A program made the translations under genes and the position numbers. From NCBI GenBank assembly GCA_964017195.1, contig OZ024897.1, positions 41,105,424 to 41,169,423 on the forward strand: a stretch of DNA of 64,000 nt, given 5' to 3'. Shown here piece after piece: positions 1 through 11,800 of this stretch. Position 1 is the first letter of the stretch. Each line of letters opens with the position of its first letter. This stretch comes from Siderastrea radians (taxonomy: Eukaryota; Cnidaria; Anthozoa; Scleractinia; Rhizangiidae). The notes beneath the pieces were generated by a model, which was not told the origin of the DNA, did not search any database, and saw only the letters and a list, made by a program, of their open reading frames with translations.

Positions 1-2810
1 AGACCGGCACATGGATTCCAAGACAATCAAACACTCTTGTGACCACTGGCCGTCATCAGAACTTGGGAAAACATTTGCTAAGCTGCACTCCATGACAAAA
101 ACAGGTATTTGCAAGAGTTCATCTTTCAGACATTTCAACTTTGTAATTGGGATCTTCTCATGTGTGCCATAGTCTACAAGTTTCACAGTAGCTGTCTCAT
201 CTGCAGAAATACTGATTATTTCACCTCTGCACCACTTCTTGGTTTCTTCTTGTTCAGAAGTAAAATGCACACAGCACAAGACTCCAACCTCCAGATTTTC
301 AAGTTCAAGCTCACTTTCTCCAAGGGATTCATACAAGGAAGTCATTCTGTTACTTAGCTGATTACGTTCTTCAATTCTTTCTGTCAGCAATAACTGCATC
401 TCAACCGGCAGGAATGCAGAAACAAAACTAACTGGTACTTTGCTGCCTGGCTCGAGTTTTGGAAGCCAAAATGCCCTTTTCTCTTGAGCTGCCCCCAGTC
501 GTGGTGGAGTTGTTTGTTCGAAGGTAGTCTCTTCCAGAAGAGAAGTATCCCCAAGACACTCACAAACTAACTCTTTGTTTACTGACTGCTCAGCACCAGC
601 TTCATAAACTTTAACTGTGTAAGAACCATCAGGATGCTGATTTTCTACTTCAACTCCCAAAACCTTGTCAAGGAGAACCTCATTAAGGTAATTTGTTACT
701 TTGCTGGGTTCCACACCTTGTACATCAGCCATGTGACAATGGATTGCTTGTGCTGGTAGTTTGAGGTGAGCGTCACTAATGGGCTGCAACCTGTCTACAG
801 GGAGGGTCTCAGAATTGCCATAATCTACATAGAACACAGTTGCACTGGTGCTGCCTTGTACAGCTAAAATCTGGGCGCGATGCCATACATCATTATCTGT
901 AAACTGCCCAAGGCAAGGTACTCCTGGGTGCACTTGAGACTTGTCCATTGTTTGACCTGTAATGTCATTGGCAATCTGGTCCATCAGTTCAAGTAGCGCA
1001 TCTCCAGTTCTTTCTGGCTGTAGCCAGATGCAATCAGGAGAATCTGCATACACAAAGTAAGCATTTTCTCGCTTATTACAATCAAACACCTCCTTGGAGA
1101 AAGACTTCACTTTTGGAGTTGTTTTGGATGCAAACATATCAAGCTCTTGTATGGTGACAAACCAAGTATCACCCTCCTGTCTGGTGAATGTTACATGCAG
1201 TGGCTTATCAATAACGCTGGCTTCAAACTGCTCAACATCGCTCTCACTCCAAACTTCTTTAGACCCCTCAAGGCGACACTTGACTGCTTGCACAGGAAAA
1301 GCTAATAGTGCAGGCTTAACTTGCTTCACTGTTTCCACTTTGACAGTGTCTGTGTTGCCATAGTCAACAAACAGGACCTCCACCTCAGTATCAGAGAACA
1401 CTTTTGTGACAAGGGCTCTGTACCACTTGAAATCTTGACTAAACTTTGCACAGCAGAGGGAGTCCACAAAACACATTTCCACGGCTTCTTCAGTGGGTCC
1501 AAGCTGGTCATACGTCTCACTAACCAAGATTTCCAGGGTCCCCAGGTCTGGCAATGTTTTTGACAACTGGATGTAAAAGTCACCAGATTCTGTCACATGG
1601 CTTACAAACACCTCTTCGATTTGGCCAGATAACAGTTCTTGTTGTGTGTAACTCCTTGTTTGCATGGTTGACACTTCTCTCTCTGCTTGTTGACTTGTAG
1701 CATCCTTAGTCAAAAACATGTCAACAATGGATACCCCTGCGCTTTCTAAACAAACCCTCCACCTCTTTCCATCACGGATAATAAATCTGGCTTCAAAAGA
1801 CTTGTCAAGGGCAACAGTCTTGAAAATGTTAATTTCCTGTGCAGACCAAATGTCTTTAGTTGCATCAAGACCACACAGAATGGCTTGCTGAGGTAACTGC
1901 ATGAATTTTTTGTCAGGATCCTTTATGAAATGGAATGGTACTAATTCTTCATTTCCATAATCAATAAATTGCACATTTGCCCCAGGAGATATCACATCTT
2001 TGATTTTCCCCCTGTACCAGTCACCATCCTGACTAAATCTTGCACAGCATGACATTCCAGGGCAAGGATCATTTAACACATACGCAGAGGGTGCCAACTG
2101 TGTGTAGAATTGACTGATCTGTCCACTCAGAAGTGACAAATCATTCAGAGCTGATTCAAACTGCACATAGAATTCATCTGGACTAACCACATGGCAGACA
2201 TACACTCGGTCTTTCATCTCTGGTAAGATTCCAGGCTGAAGGTATTCATTTATCTTTACAATTTGAGCTGTGTCCTCTGGCATCCTTTCAACCCCATCTG
2301 ATAAACTGACTTTCCATGTTCCATTTTCTAATGACAGAAAGGTTGCCTTTAGTTCTTTATCATCCACCCTTTGATGAAGAGACTCCAAGTCTAGCTGAAA
2401 ATCAAGACAGCAGTGGACCGCTTGCACTGGAAGGTCATAAAACCTTTTGCTCAACTGTCGAACATCTGACAGAAGAACCACATCGCTGTTCCCATAATCA
2501 ATGTACCGAACCCTAACCTCAAACTCAGAAGGTATGCCTTCTATAACTGCTCTATACCACTCCCCATCCTCAGCAAAAAGGGCGCACAGAGGTGTGCCAA
2601 CCACCAGGTCCTCAGGACGCACATCATCAGAAAGGCCAGAGTATACTTCAGAAATCTCAGCCATCATTTGTACAAGCTCATGATGTGTTTTTGACAACTG
2701 AATGTAAAACTCCTGTGAGCTTGCAGCGTGAACAACATAGGCATCCTCTGTTTGGCCTGGGTAGAAGGCCAGTTGCTTTAAAGTTGGCTTTTCTTCAACT
2801 GTTTCTTGAA
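1..2810 (-). CDS. Tudor gene exon 7 (Tudor units 13-17), continues off the left edge
   Basis: The reading frame is open from the acceptor TTTCTAACTCAG (before 2810) to base 1. It contains five units: YIDYGNSD, FIDYGNEE, FVDYGNTD, YVDYGNSE and a divergent last unit with WCRGE and LVDYGTHE. Unit 17 has a longer insertion before its WCR strand and a Thr in place of the cage Asn, so it may not bind methylarginine. No stop codon is in the window. Confidence 0.88.
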
Positions 2811-5800
2811 CTGAGTTAGAAATAAAGAAAAGGAATCTCCATTAACCCATATCAGTCAGGCAACTGATCAACTCTGTTGCCAAGGAGCCCAGCACTCAGA
2901 AGTTAGATGCCCATGCTGTCAAATAACATTTAGGTTTTCCTTGCCTCGCTAATAAAATTAGGTGCCCATGACTACTTTTTCTTATCCAGGGATTCCAGGC
3001 TCCTTACCCTGCGAGCAGAGGCCCTTCGATCTTCCTAGATAAGTCGGGAAGAGGCAGGGACCTCTGCCAGCCGCCTCGTCTTTCCCTGTTGAGCATGTGC
3101 TAAATTCAAATGTAACCGAGCCTAAACCGAGCCTTGCTCGGCCTCGCTTCAATTAACATGTTTACCGAATGACAGCCGCGTCTACAACAAAATATTCTGA
3201 CTTCGGTCGTAACACGAGAGTTGGGAAAAGTTATGATTAAACCGTAAGGCTGAGAATAATTCTGTTCGAATTTATGTCACAGGTTGAGAAGTTATCAGCC
3301 TCGAAATATTTTTGCTAATCAAGAAACTGCGTTTTGTCGACTGTCAACATGTTGTTACAGTCCAGTGATTTCCAATTAGCAGGTCACGGAAGTCTCGCAT
3401 AGAAATCTTGGTCTTCCGAGATATTTATTTTATTTTGTCCCTCTTTTTGTCCCCGTCATTCAGAAGTATTTTCGTGTTGAGTCTCTTTCGTCCTTAACAT
3501 TCTCGGGTTTTAATTCAACAAAACGCATTTGTGTCGAGTTTGTTTCGTATTCAAACTTCTCGGCCGTCATGCGGTAAATTATATTTTGCACTGAGACCGT
3601 TTCGTCTTCAAAATTACCAGCCGCCAGTTGTCAAATAATTGTTTCTCTTGCCGTTTGCTTGTCTCACTGTTGACCAAAATAAATGTCATTTCGCCATAAA
3701 AATAAGCATTGAAGTGCACATTCGCGTAGCCCTTCGCATCGATTCCCGCTCAAACCAGAAGTAAAATTAGGTCCGAAAACAACCGCAACCCCGATTCTTT
3801 AATTTAGCGATTTGCCATGGCCGGTTGGCAAACAGACAAAAGAATCTTTACCACACAGAAAATTAGGCAAGGCCTTCGACTGGTGTTGTGTGAGATTGCT
3901 TATTCCATGAGTATTCATTCTTCCCAGTGCACTTTTCACGGCTTTATCAAAGACATCCTTCGAAGGAGAAACGTCCGCTGTTTTGCACTTCACGAGCGTA
4001 CCGAACATACCGTGGGCGCGTATTTAGTCAGCAATTTCTAACATGGCATATGCGCACTGAGCAAAAACAGGAAAAACTGGTTTTAAACCGGACTGACTCA
4101 TCCATTTCGGTGGATGAGCGGCAAATCAAAGAAAGTCGAGACGGCTGGCAGAGGTCCCTTCCTCTTCCCTACTTATCTAGGAAGATCGAAGGGCCTCTGC
4201 TCGCAGGGTACAGGCTCCTCTAAGGCAACAGCCTTGGACTTCATACTATTTAATACAGACAATCCATTAAGGACAGTGGTTCAAGTTACATGTATGTTTA
4301 ATGTAGAAGGATTACTAAAAAGAACATCCACTAGTTTTTATACTTCCTAAAACCAAGTAAAATTCTGACTGTCGAACAACTGCAATAGAGAGAACAGAGT
4401 TTAAAAGGAGTAGAGTGGGGAGTGAAGTGCAGAACACGTGGCTGTACAAGTGTGCAGCAAAGGTTATTAAGAACACACATGGTTTACATTAGCTGTAATG
4501 CAATTCAGCTCTACCGATTAAATATACAGATAAAGAGGTAAAGGGTTTTAAAAGCACACTCTTAAAATGTAGATGTTTCCAACTGCCCTTCAACTGCCAT
4601 GGACAGCACGTAGTTTTAAGGGAGAAAAGTACAGTCAGATATAAGTGTAGACCTTATAGTTGTAGCAACAACCAGCATATATGTGGATTATTTACAACAA
4701 ACATGGTAAAGGATTTAAAATATTTACTTTTACATTTTAGTTTTAGCACTGGTTACAAAATAAGTCTTCTATCTTTAGCAACCTGCAAGCAGCAAAAGCT
4801 AGTCAAGGCATTTAACATCACAATAGCAACGAGGATAGAGACCAGGTAGCAACGATGTTTCACACAATGCAGTGTAGAGCAAAACAAAATGTTATCAGTG
4901 TATACACTGTAGTTTTTATACCATGCTTTGCAGTCAATGTGTTAACATTGTATACAGTAGAAAGAAAGCACACGCAGATTTAACACCCTACTGTGATTAG
5001 CTTTATTTTATGTCAGGTACAGTAGGAATGAAAAGTCAGCAAAAGGGATATTGTGAAGTGTTGTCTGTTTTGTCAAGATACTATTAATTGAGAAGAGACC
5101 TAAGATACAGTCAACTAATATGTTAAATATAGTGACTAGATAGGCAGAAGTAATATAAGTAGAATGTTCACAAGCTCTGTGTTGCTCCACCTGTTCATTC
5201 CTCATTTTTCAGTTAATGCCCTTGTTTCTATTCATGTTAATAAGGGGAATTTGGTGGTTCATCAAGACAAAACTGTTGACAACTTACTACTCAAATGTCT
5301 CCAAAACTGTTCATTTTCTCCCATTCAAACTTTCAAAATACCAGTTCTCCTTAATGAATGCCGAACACTTCTTTTGACGCTGGTCTGGAGAATTTGGTGG
5401 TACATCACAATAGATGATTTACCTTGAAAATTCCCTGATTTTGTAAGTTTCTATAAGGGTAGGTGTTAGCAAGACCAACCAAAATTTTAGCCAGAGAGGC
5501 ATCATTCAGGAGAAAATCAAGAAAATGCACCGCATATTTATACTTGCATGGAAAAACCAAGGATTTTGAGGATCTTGGAGGCAAGCTCTTCCATAGGTTG
5601 TAAAAGCTTGCATACACTACTCCAGTATTCCTTTTAAAACCAGGCATCCACAGGACACTCACACAGCTAAGAAAGCAACTTCTTTACATATTAATATAAA
5701 AAGTAAGACCAATACCTAATCCTGGAATAATGTTAAACACTTCTCCACTGATACAGCATGCATCCTTGTCAAACACCTTCACCTGATATCTGTCACCCTG

Positions 5801-8800
5801 CTGACTAACAATCTTTACAATCAGCTGGTTTTCACCCGTCAGTTGCTCAAAGAGGGCAGTGGCTTCCTCTGACCACTCGTCTCGGTTCAAATCTATGGAG
5901 CATTCAACAGCAACCTTAGGTATTTTCAAGAATGATGGGTTGATCTGTTTAACTGCAGAAGGTTTCAGAGTCTCATCATTTCCATAGTCCACGTAATGCA
6001 CAGTTATGTCATTCACAGAGAGATTTTGAACCTTGGCTCTGAACCACATCTCTTCATACAGTGCTACACAAGGCTGACCAACTGATGGTGAGACCAAACA
6101 GCCTTCTGTTTCAGACAGCTGGCAGTATTGGTCATTCAGGTCATTCATCACTGGAAAGATAAGCAAAAGAAAACAAATAAGGTCATAAGAACAGTTTTCA
6201 GGTTGTCCAGAAAGTTTCCACTAAAAATCAATGTGTTGCAAGCTCCTGTATGATAAAATCCACATGAAGGGAAATTTAATTACCACATTTCTCTTCCAAA
6301 TCCTAAAATGCACATTATGCAAGAACTTGTTTTGACAGCAAAGTAAGCTGAGGAAGGAATCTGGGTCTAGTGAAGTGTTTTGGTGTGGTTAACCCTTTAA
6401 ATGTCTTTCTGGTTTCACAAGAGGGTTTGGGGAGACTGCCCAAAAGCCAAAGGCTTCATAACTTTCATCTATATTGAATATTGTCAATAGCGATTGTCAG
6501 GCCATGATTATTCAAAAATGGATACTTTTTATCCAACATAAAAACTGCTACACACAAAATTTCAAGCCCTAGGATTTCAAATCCCATGGAAAACAATTTT
6601 TCGGTTCCGTGCACAGAGATCATGGGAACCTACCTGTAACTATTTTTTTGGTTCCGCGAATTTTCACGGGAACCCATTTTTAATATTGTTGATATTAATA
6701 ATCATGTTGTTAGACTAAATGTAAGTACTTGAAAAAAAGAACTTCAGTGTATACTACTTTGATTAGCTTTTATTTAGCTCTTACGATCGTTACCGCGAAA
6801 TCCTATGGCTTGAAATTTTTCCAGTTGCACTAGCTGTGTTTGAAGCTTACAGTACCGGGCAAAAGTAAGTTGACAGTCTCGACTCGAAACTCGATTCTCG
6901 ATCCTCGATGTTTTCGCGAATCGAGAATCGAGTTTCCAGGCTCGAGTTTCGAGACACTCGAAGAATTTTTCGAGACTCTCGAATAGGGATTTCGAGGAAA
7001 CGATTTATTTCTCGAATACAGAACAATAACAACGAACAATAGCAATTCACGTGACGCAAACTTAAAAATCCGAAATCTGACCTGTTTCGATTTCATCCGC
7101 CGGGAATGTATAAACACCATTTCTGATTTGCATGTATTATACGTAAATTCTGGAATCTTTTGAATCGAAATGTTAAATATATCTGGTACAGTCTTGTCAT
7201 TTCAAGAAAATTTCGTGCTGAAGCACAAGCAGTGGCGCAGATAACAAGTAAAAGAACAATCGCACGTGATGCCTTGAATTTGCATAATTATCTAAAACAA
7301 CTTGACAGGCAGAGGTCACGTTCGTCTTTCTTTCGCCGCTGATGTCTCCATCTCTAAACCGCTGAGAAAGGAGATTAAACCAGCAAAACACTCTGCTTTT
7401 GAAGTCACAATCTGTGATAAAGATTCCCACGATGCGCCGAGTATTTCTCGATAATATTATTGCGAGCGAATTTGTCAGTTTTACAGCAAACACGCGCCGA
7501 CCGTCTGGCGGGATTTGCATAGCTTTCACGGTAACTTTGTAAAAAGTCGTATTCCCGGTTCTGCAAGGCGTATAAAGATGATTAAACCAGTAAAACACTC
7601 TGCTTTTGAAGGCATAATTTGTGATAAAGATCCCCACGATGCGCCGAGTATTTCTCGGTTATGTTATTCATTTACTGCGAGCGAATATCTGTCAGTTTTT
7701 CAGGTAAACACGCGCCCACCATCTAGCAGCATTTACATAGCTTTCTCGGAAATTATGAGATGTCTTCAACAAACAAATTATTCCCCAGCAGCACCTAAAC
7801 GAAACAAATGAAGCCTCACGGCAGTAAAGAATATAAGCGGCTTTGATGACAATTTTCGTTTCGGAGAAAAACCGACTGTCGTGTTTGCATGCCTTTTTAA
7901 AAACATGACCGTGTTACTGTAGTGCGTGTGTATGCGAACGGTATTCATGCGAACTGTTGTCGCCGGTATACAATAATGTAGCTTCTCTTGCAACATTTTT
8001 TAGTTCTGAGACAGTTCGCAAGACAGTGTAACGGAACTAGCTACAAGCCAAACTGCTGGAGACTTGAATTTTCCTCGGCTTAGTGTAGTCCGATTGACAA
8101 TGTGCGAGAGAACGACGGCAGCCATCACCGTTCGATGAAGGATGCAATGGTGATGAAATTGTTTCCCTTCAGTCTTTTCTCCGATAAGTCGCGTCAAAAA
8201 TTAATGAAGCGCTAAGCTCTTTGTCTCTAGTCTCGAAACTCGAAGTTCTCGACTCTAAACGCGAAATTCTCGACTCGAAACTCGAAGTTCTCGACTCGAG
8301 ACTCGATACTCGAAGTTTTCGAGTTTCGAGGATCGAGGATCGAGTCGAGGCGTTCGAGTATCGAGGGACTGTCAACTTACTTTTGCCCAGTACTGTATGA
8401 TAGAACTTTCTGATAACTTGGTGGTAAACAAAGTCATTATAATATAAACATGTCAACTAGGCTGTAGAATGTTTTGCCCAGTGAATAAGATTGTAAAACA
8501 AGCAGGCTCTTTGAAGATGTCAACTTTTATGCTGACATTGTAACTAGCAGGGTTAAGTTTAAAAGAAACTAAGCTTACTATTTTATGAGTTCATAATGAG
8601 CAGAAAGCCATTAAACTGAGATTGACATATCCCATGTTCCTGCTCTGTTCAAATTCCTTTTTAGCTAGGTAAGGTGTGAATTTTTGCAAATTCACTTCTT
8701 TAAGCTAGTTTTCAAATCATTAAATTGAAGGATTCTCTCAAGATAAATAAGGGAAACAAGGAAATAAAGGGCATCAAATGTATGGTTGATTCTCCTAGTT

Positions 8801-11800
8801 TTGGTTCAATAACTGTTTAGTAACTCAAAACCTAATGACAGCCATGCCAACTTAGAAGGAAACTGTACTAGGCCCAGACTTAAGTGACAGTCAAAACAAT
8901 GCTAATGGACACCTCTACAATATTATATGGATGCCTCTTAATTATGAACAGTTCTTTCAGTCCAGAACACTCCAAAATTCATAGAAACTCTACTTTTGTA
9001 CTGCAAGGCACCCCTATAATATGCATGTAGAGTATTAGTCATGTCCCTTCAGTGACAGTTTTAGGAAAAGGATTGACTACATTTATGACTTACTTCCTTC
9101 AAGCTGATCACTCAGCTTCACCAACTGGCAGTAAAACTTTCCAGGGGAAGAGATGTGAGTAATGCATACATCATACATCTCACCACATTCTACAACAGGC
9201 TTTGGATAGTCCTCACTTGAAGATTTGCCTGGAGAGGCTGGCTGTGCTGCAGCTAGCTTTGTCTTGACAAGTTTCTGTCCAATATCTGTACCGCTTTCAC
9301 TTAGCTGAATATGAAATGGCTCTGTAAGTGACACAAACTTGGCATCCAGCTCCTTTTCAGAAGTAAGTTGTTCAAAGAAAGTAGATGCTTCTTCTGTCCA
9401 TGTTTGACCAACAAAAGGTTGGACATCATGAAGACTGCACTTGATTGCCAGGGGTGGTTCGCTGAAGAAAGCATCCTTAAGCACCTTTGTTCTTTCAACT
9501 GGCAATGTTTCTGTGTTGCCATAGTCAATGAACCTCACAGTCAGCGCACTGCCATTGTTCTCTTCCACCACAGCACGATACCACCGGTTGTCTTCAGAAA
9601 ACTGTGCACAGCAAACATCTCCCACAGATATGCTGGCCACGGCAAGCTCATTAGCGGGTAAGGATTCATACACAGCAGAAATCTCGCTCATCAGAGCGGA
9701 AAGCTTTTCTTCAGAACTGCTGATTTGACAATAAAAGCATCCAGGTGACTCCACAGTAGTGACATACACTTTCTCAGTTGCAGTTGGTTTGGGTCTTCCA
9801 AGGGCCGACAGGGATTTAATAGCTAGGTTTTGTATAGCAGGGCTTGGACTGCCATGGCTAGCCAGTCCCTCTTTTACAAGCTGCTCACCAATGTTTACAT
9901 CGACAGATGAGTTGGTTGTATCATACAGGTCAATCTGCAGACTCTCACCACTTCCTATTTCAACAGAAAGAGATAACATGTGTAGATGAGGTACTGCCAT
10001 CATTTTGATGTCATGACAATCCTAAGTCTGATCATTAAATTAGAGCTGCAGAGCAATACTTTCCTATGGTACTGTTTATTATGTGCTGTGTAACACGACT
10101 GTTACTTTTCGAGTCTGTAGAGGTTAACATAAAGAATTGGAGTGGGGGGGTGGGGTATATTTCTGTGGTACTGCATGTTTATTGTGCTACATACAAGATG
10201 GTTCTCAGAATGTATCTGTGGATGATATCTGAAAATGTGGCCATGCATTTGCAAGCTATCAAGCAGTAAGTCCCTGTGGTGCTGTTGATTGCACTTTACT
10301 GTACATAAGAAAGTTCCAACTCAGGATTCAGTCCATGAAATCCTACATATTGTGATTATGAATTCAAATGGAAACTGTTGCATAGTGCCTTTCAGAGGTG
10401 CTTTCTACATTTTATTTAAGATATTCAGCTGTTTGGTTATGTCAGTTAACCCTTTCCCTCCTAGTAGTGGCCAGAGTAAAAATTCAAGAAAAATCCTAAA
10501 TTCAATTTTTTCAAATCCTACAAAACAAATAGTACCATGCGAAAGTACTGCTGACGAGGCATCATTCTAATGGTCACACCATAGGATTTCATCCACAGAC
10601 TCAAAAGTTAGAACTACCATAAATGTCTCCATAACTGACTCTGGGACTGAAAGGGTTAAAGGGAGTTTATACAGGATAACAAAATTCTAACCTTTGCTGA
10701 TGACTTTGGCAAGTAATTTCTTGTGCAGTGCAAGACCGTTGAATCTTGACACAGTGACTTCAGGCCATGCAGTACTGCTTACAGGTGAAATTGAAGGTAT
10801 GCTGCATGGGATAGCTTGTGCGGCAAGCTGGAGCAAGTTTGCATTAATAGCTTTTACTTTGCTGAGAGGAACTGTCTCATGGTTGCCGAAGTCCAAATAA
10901 AACACCTCCACTGACTGTTGGTCAGTAACTTTGCTAATTCTTCCTCTATACCACAAACCATCATCTGAAAAAAGGAACTAAATGTAAGCTGCCCGTTAAT
11001 TTGTCAAATGTTATCCCTATGAAAAGTAAATCCCATGATTTAACCCACCCCCACCGCCCCAAAAATACACATGGACATTTCAACAGTCCCCCCACCCCAC
11101 CCCACTGACCACAACCCTAAAAAAATGCTTTGACCATGATTCTGGAGTCTTTGCCCAACCTCTGGCAAACTACATGCCTACAGGCATTACCTTAGAGTTC
11201 TCTGTATCAATTACAGTGCAACAAATTCAACTGTGGCCACCCATCAGGGGCCACAAAAGAATCGGGGTTGCGGTTGCTTTTGGACCAATCACAATAGGGG
11301 TAAAATAGTTTGAGTGGGAATTGACACGAAAGGTTTTGCGAAGGTGAACCTCAACACTTACTCTCATGGCAAAACGCCGTTCCTTTCGATGAATGACAAG
11401 GCAAACAAATGAAAAGGGAAAAAATAAAAAAATTCCGAATGTCAATCAGTAATTTTTGAAGACTACCACGAAAGAAGCACAAATGACGGGCCGGATTGAA
11501 GAGGAAACAGACTCAACACAAATATATTTAATGAATGCTGCAGACGAATTGGGCCAAACACAAATGTTTAGATTCAGTGCAATTATGCATTACCGGATGA
11601 CGGCGGGGAATTTTGAAGACGAAACGGACTGACAACGCACATATTTATCAAATGACAGCCACGTCCACAACAAAATATTCTGACTTTGGTCCCAACATAA
11701 ATAAGATGAGAAAAACTGTAATTAAACTGTAAGGCTGAGAATAATTCTGTTCAAATATATGTTACAGGTTAAAAACTTATTAGCCACACAATACTTTTGC

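Noticed and set aside
11040..11110. C-rich CCCCACCCC tract as a possible G-quadruplex regulator
   Set aside because: It is intronic low-complexity sequence without regular spacing; no functional evidence.
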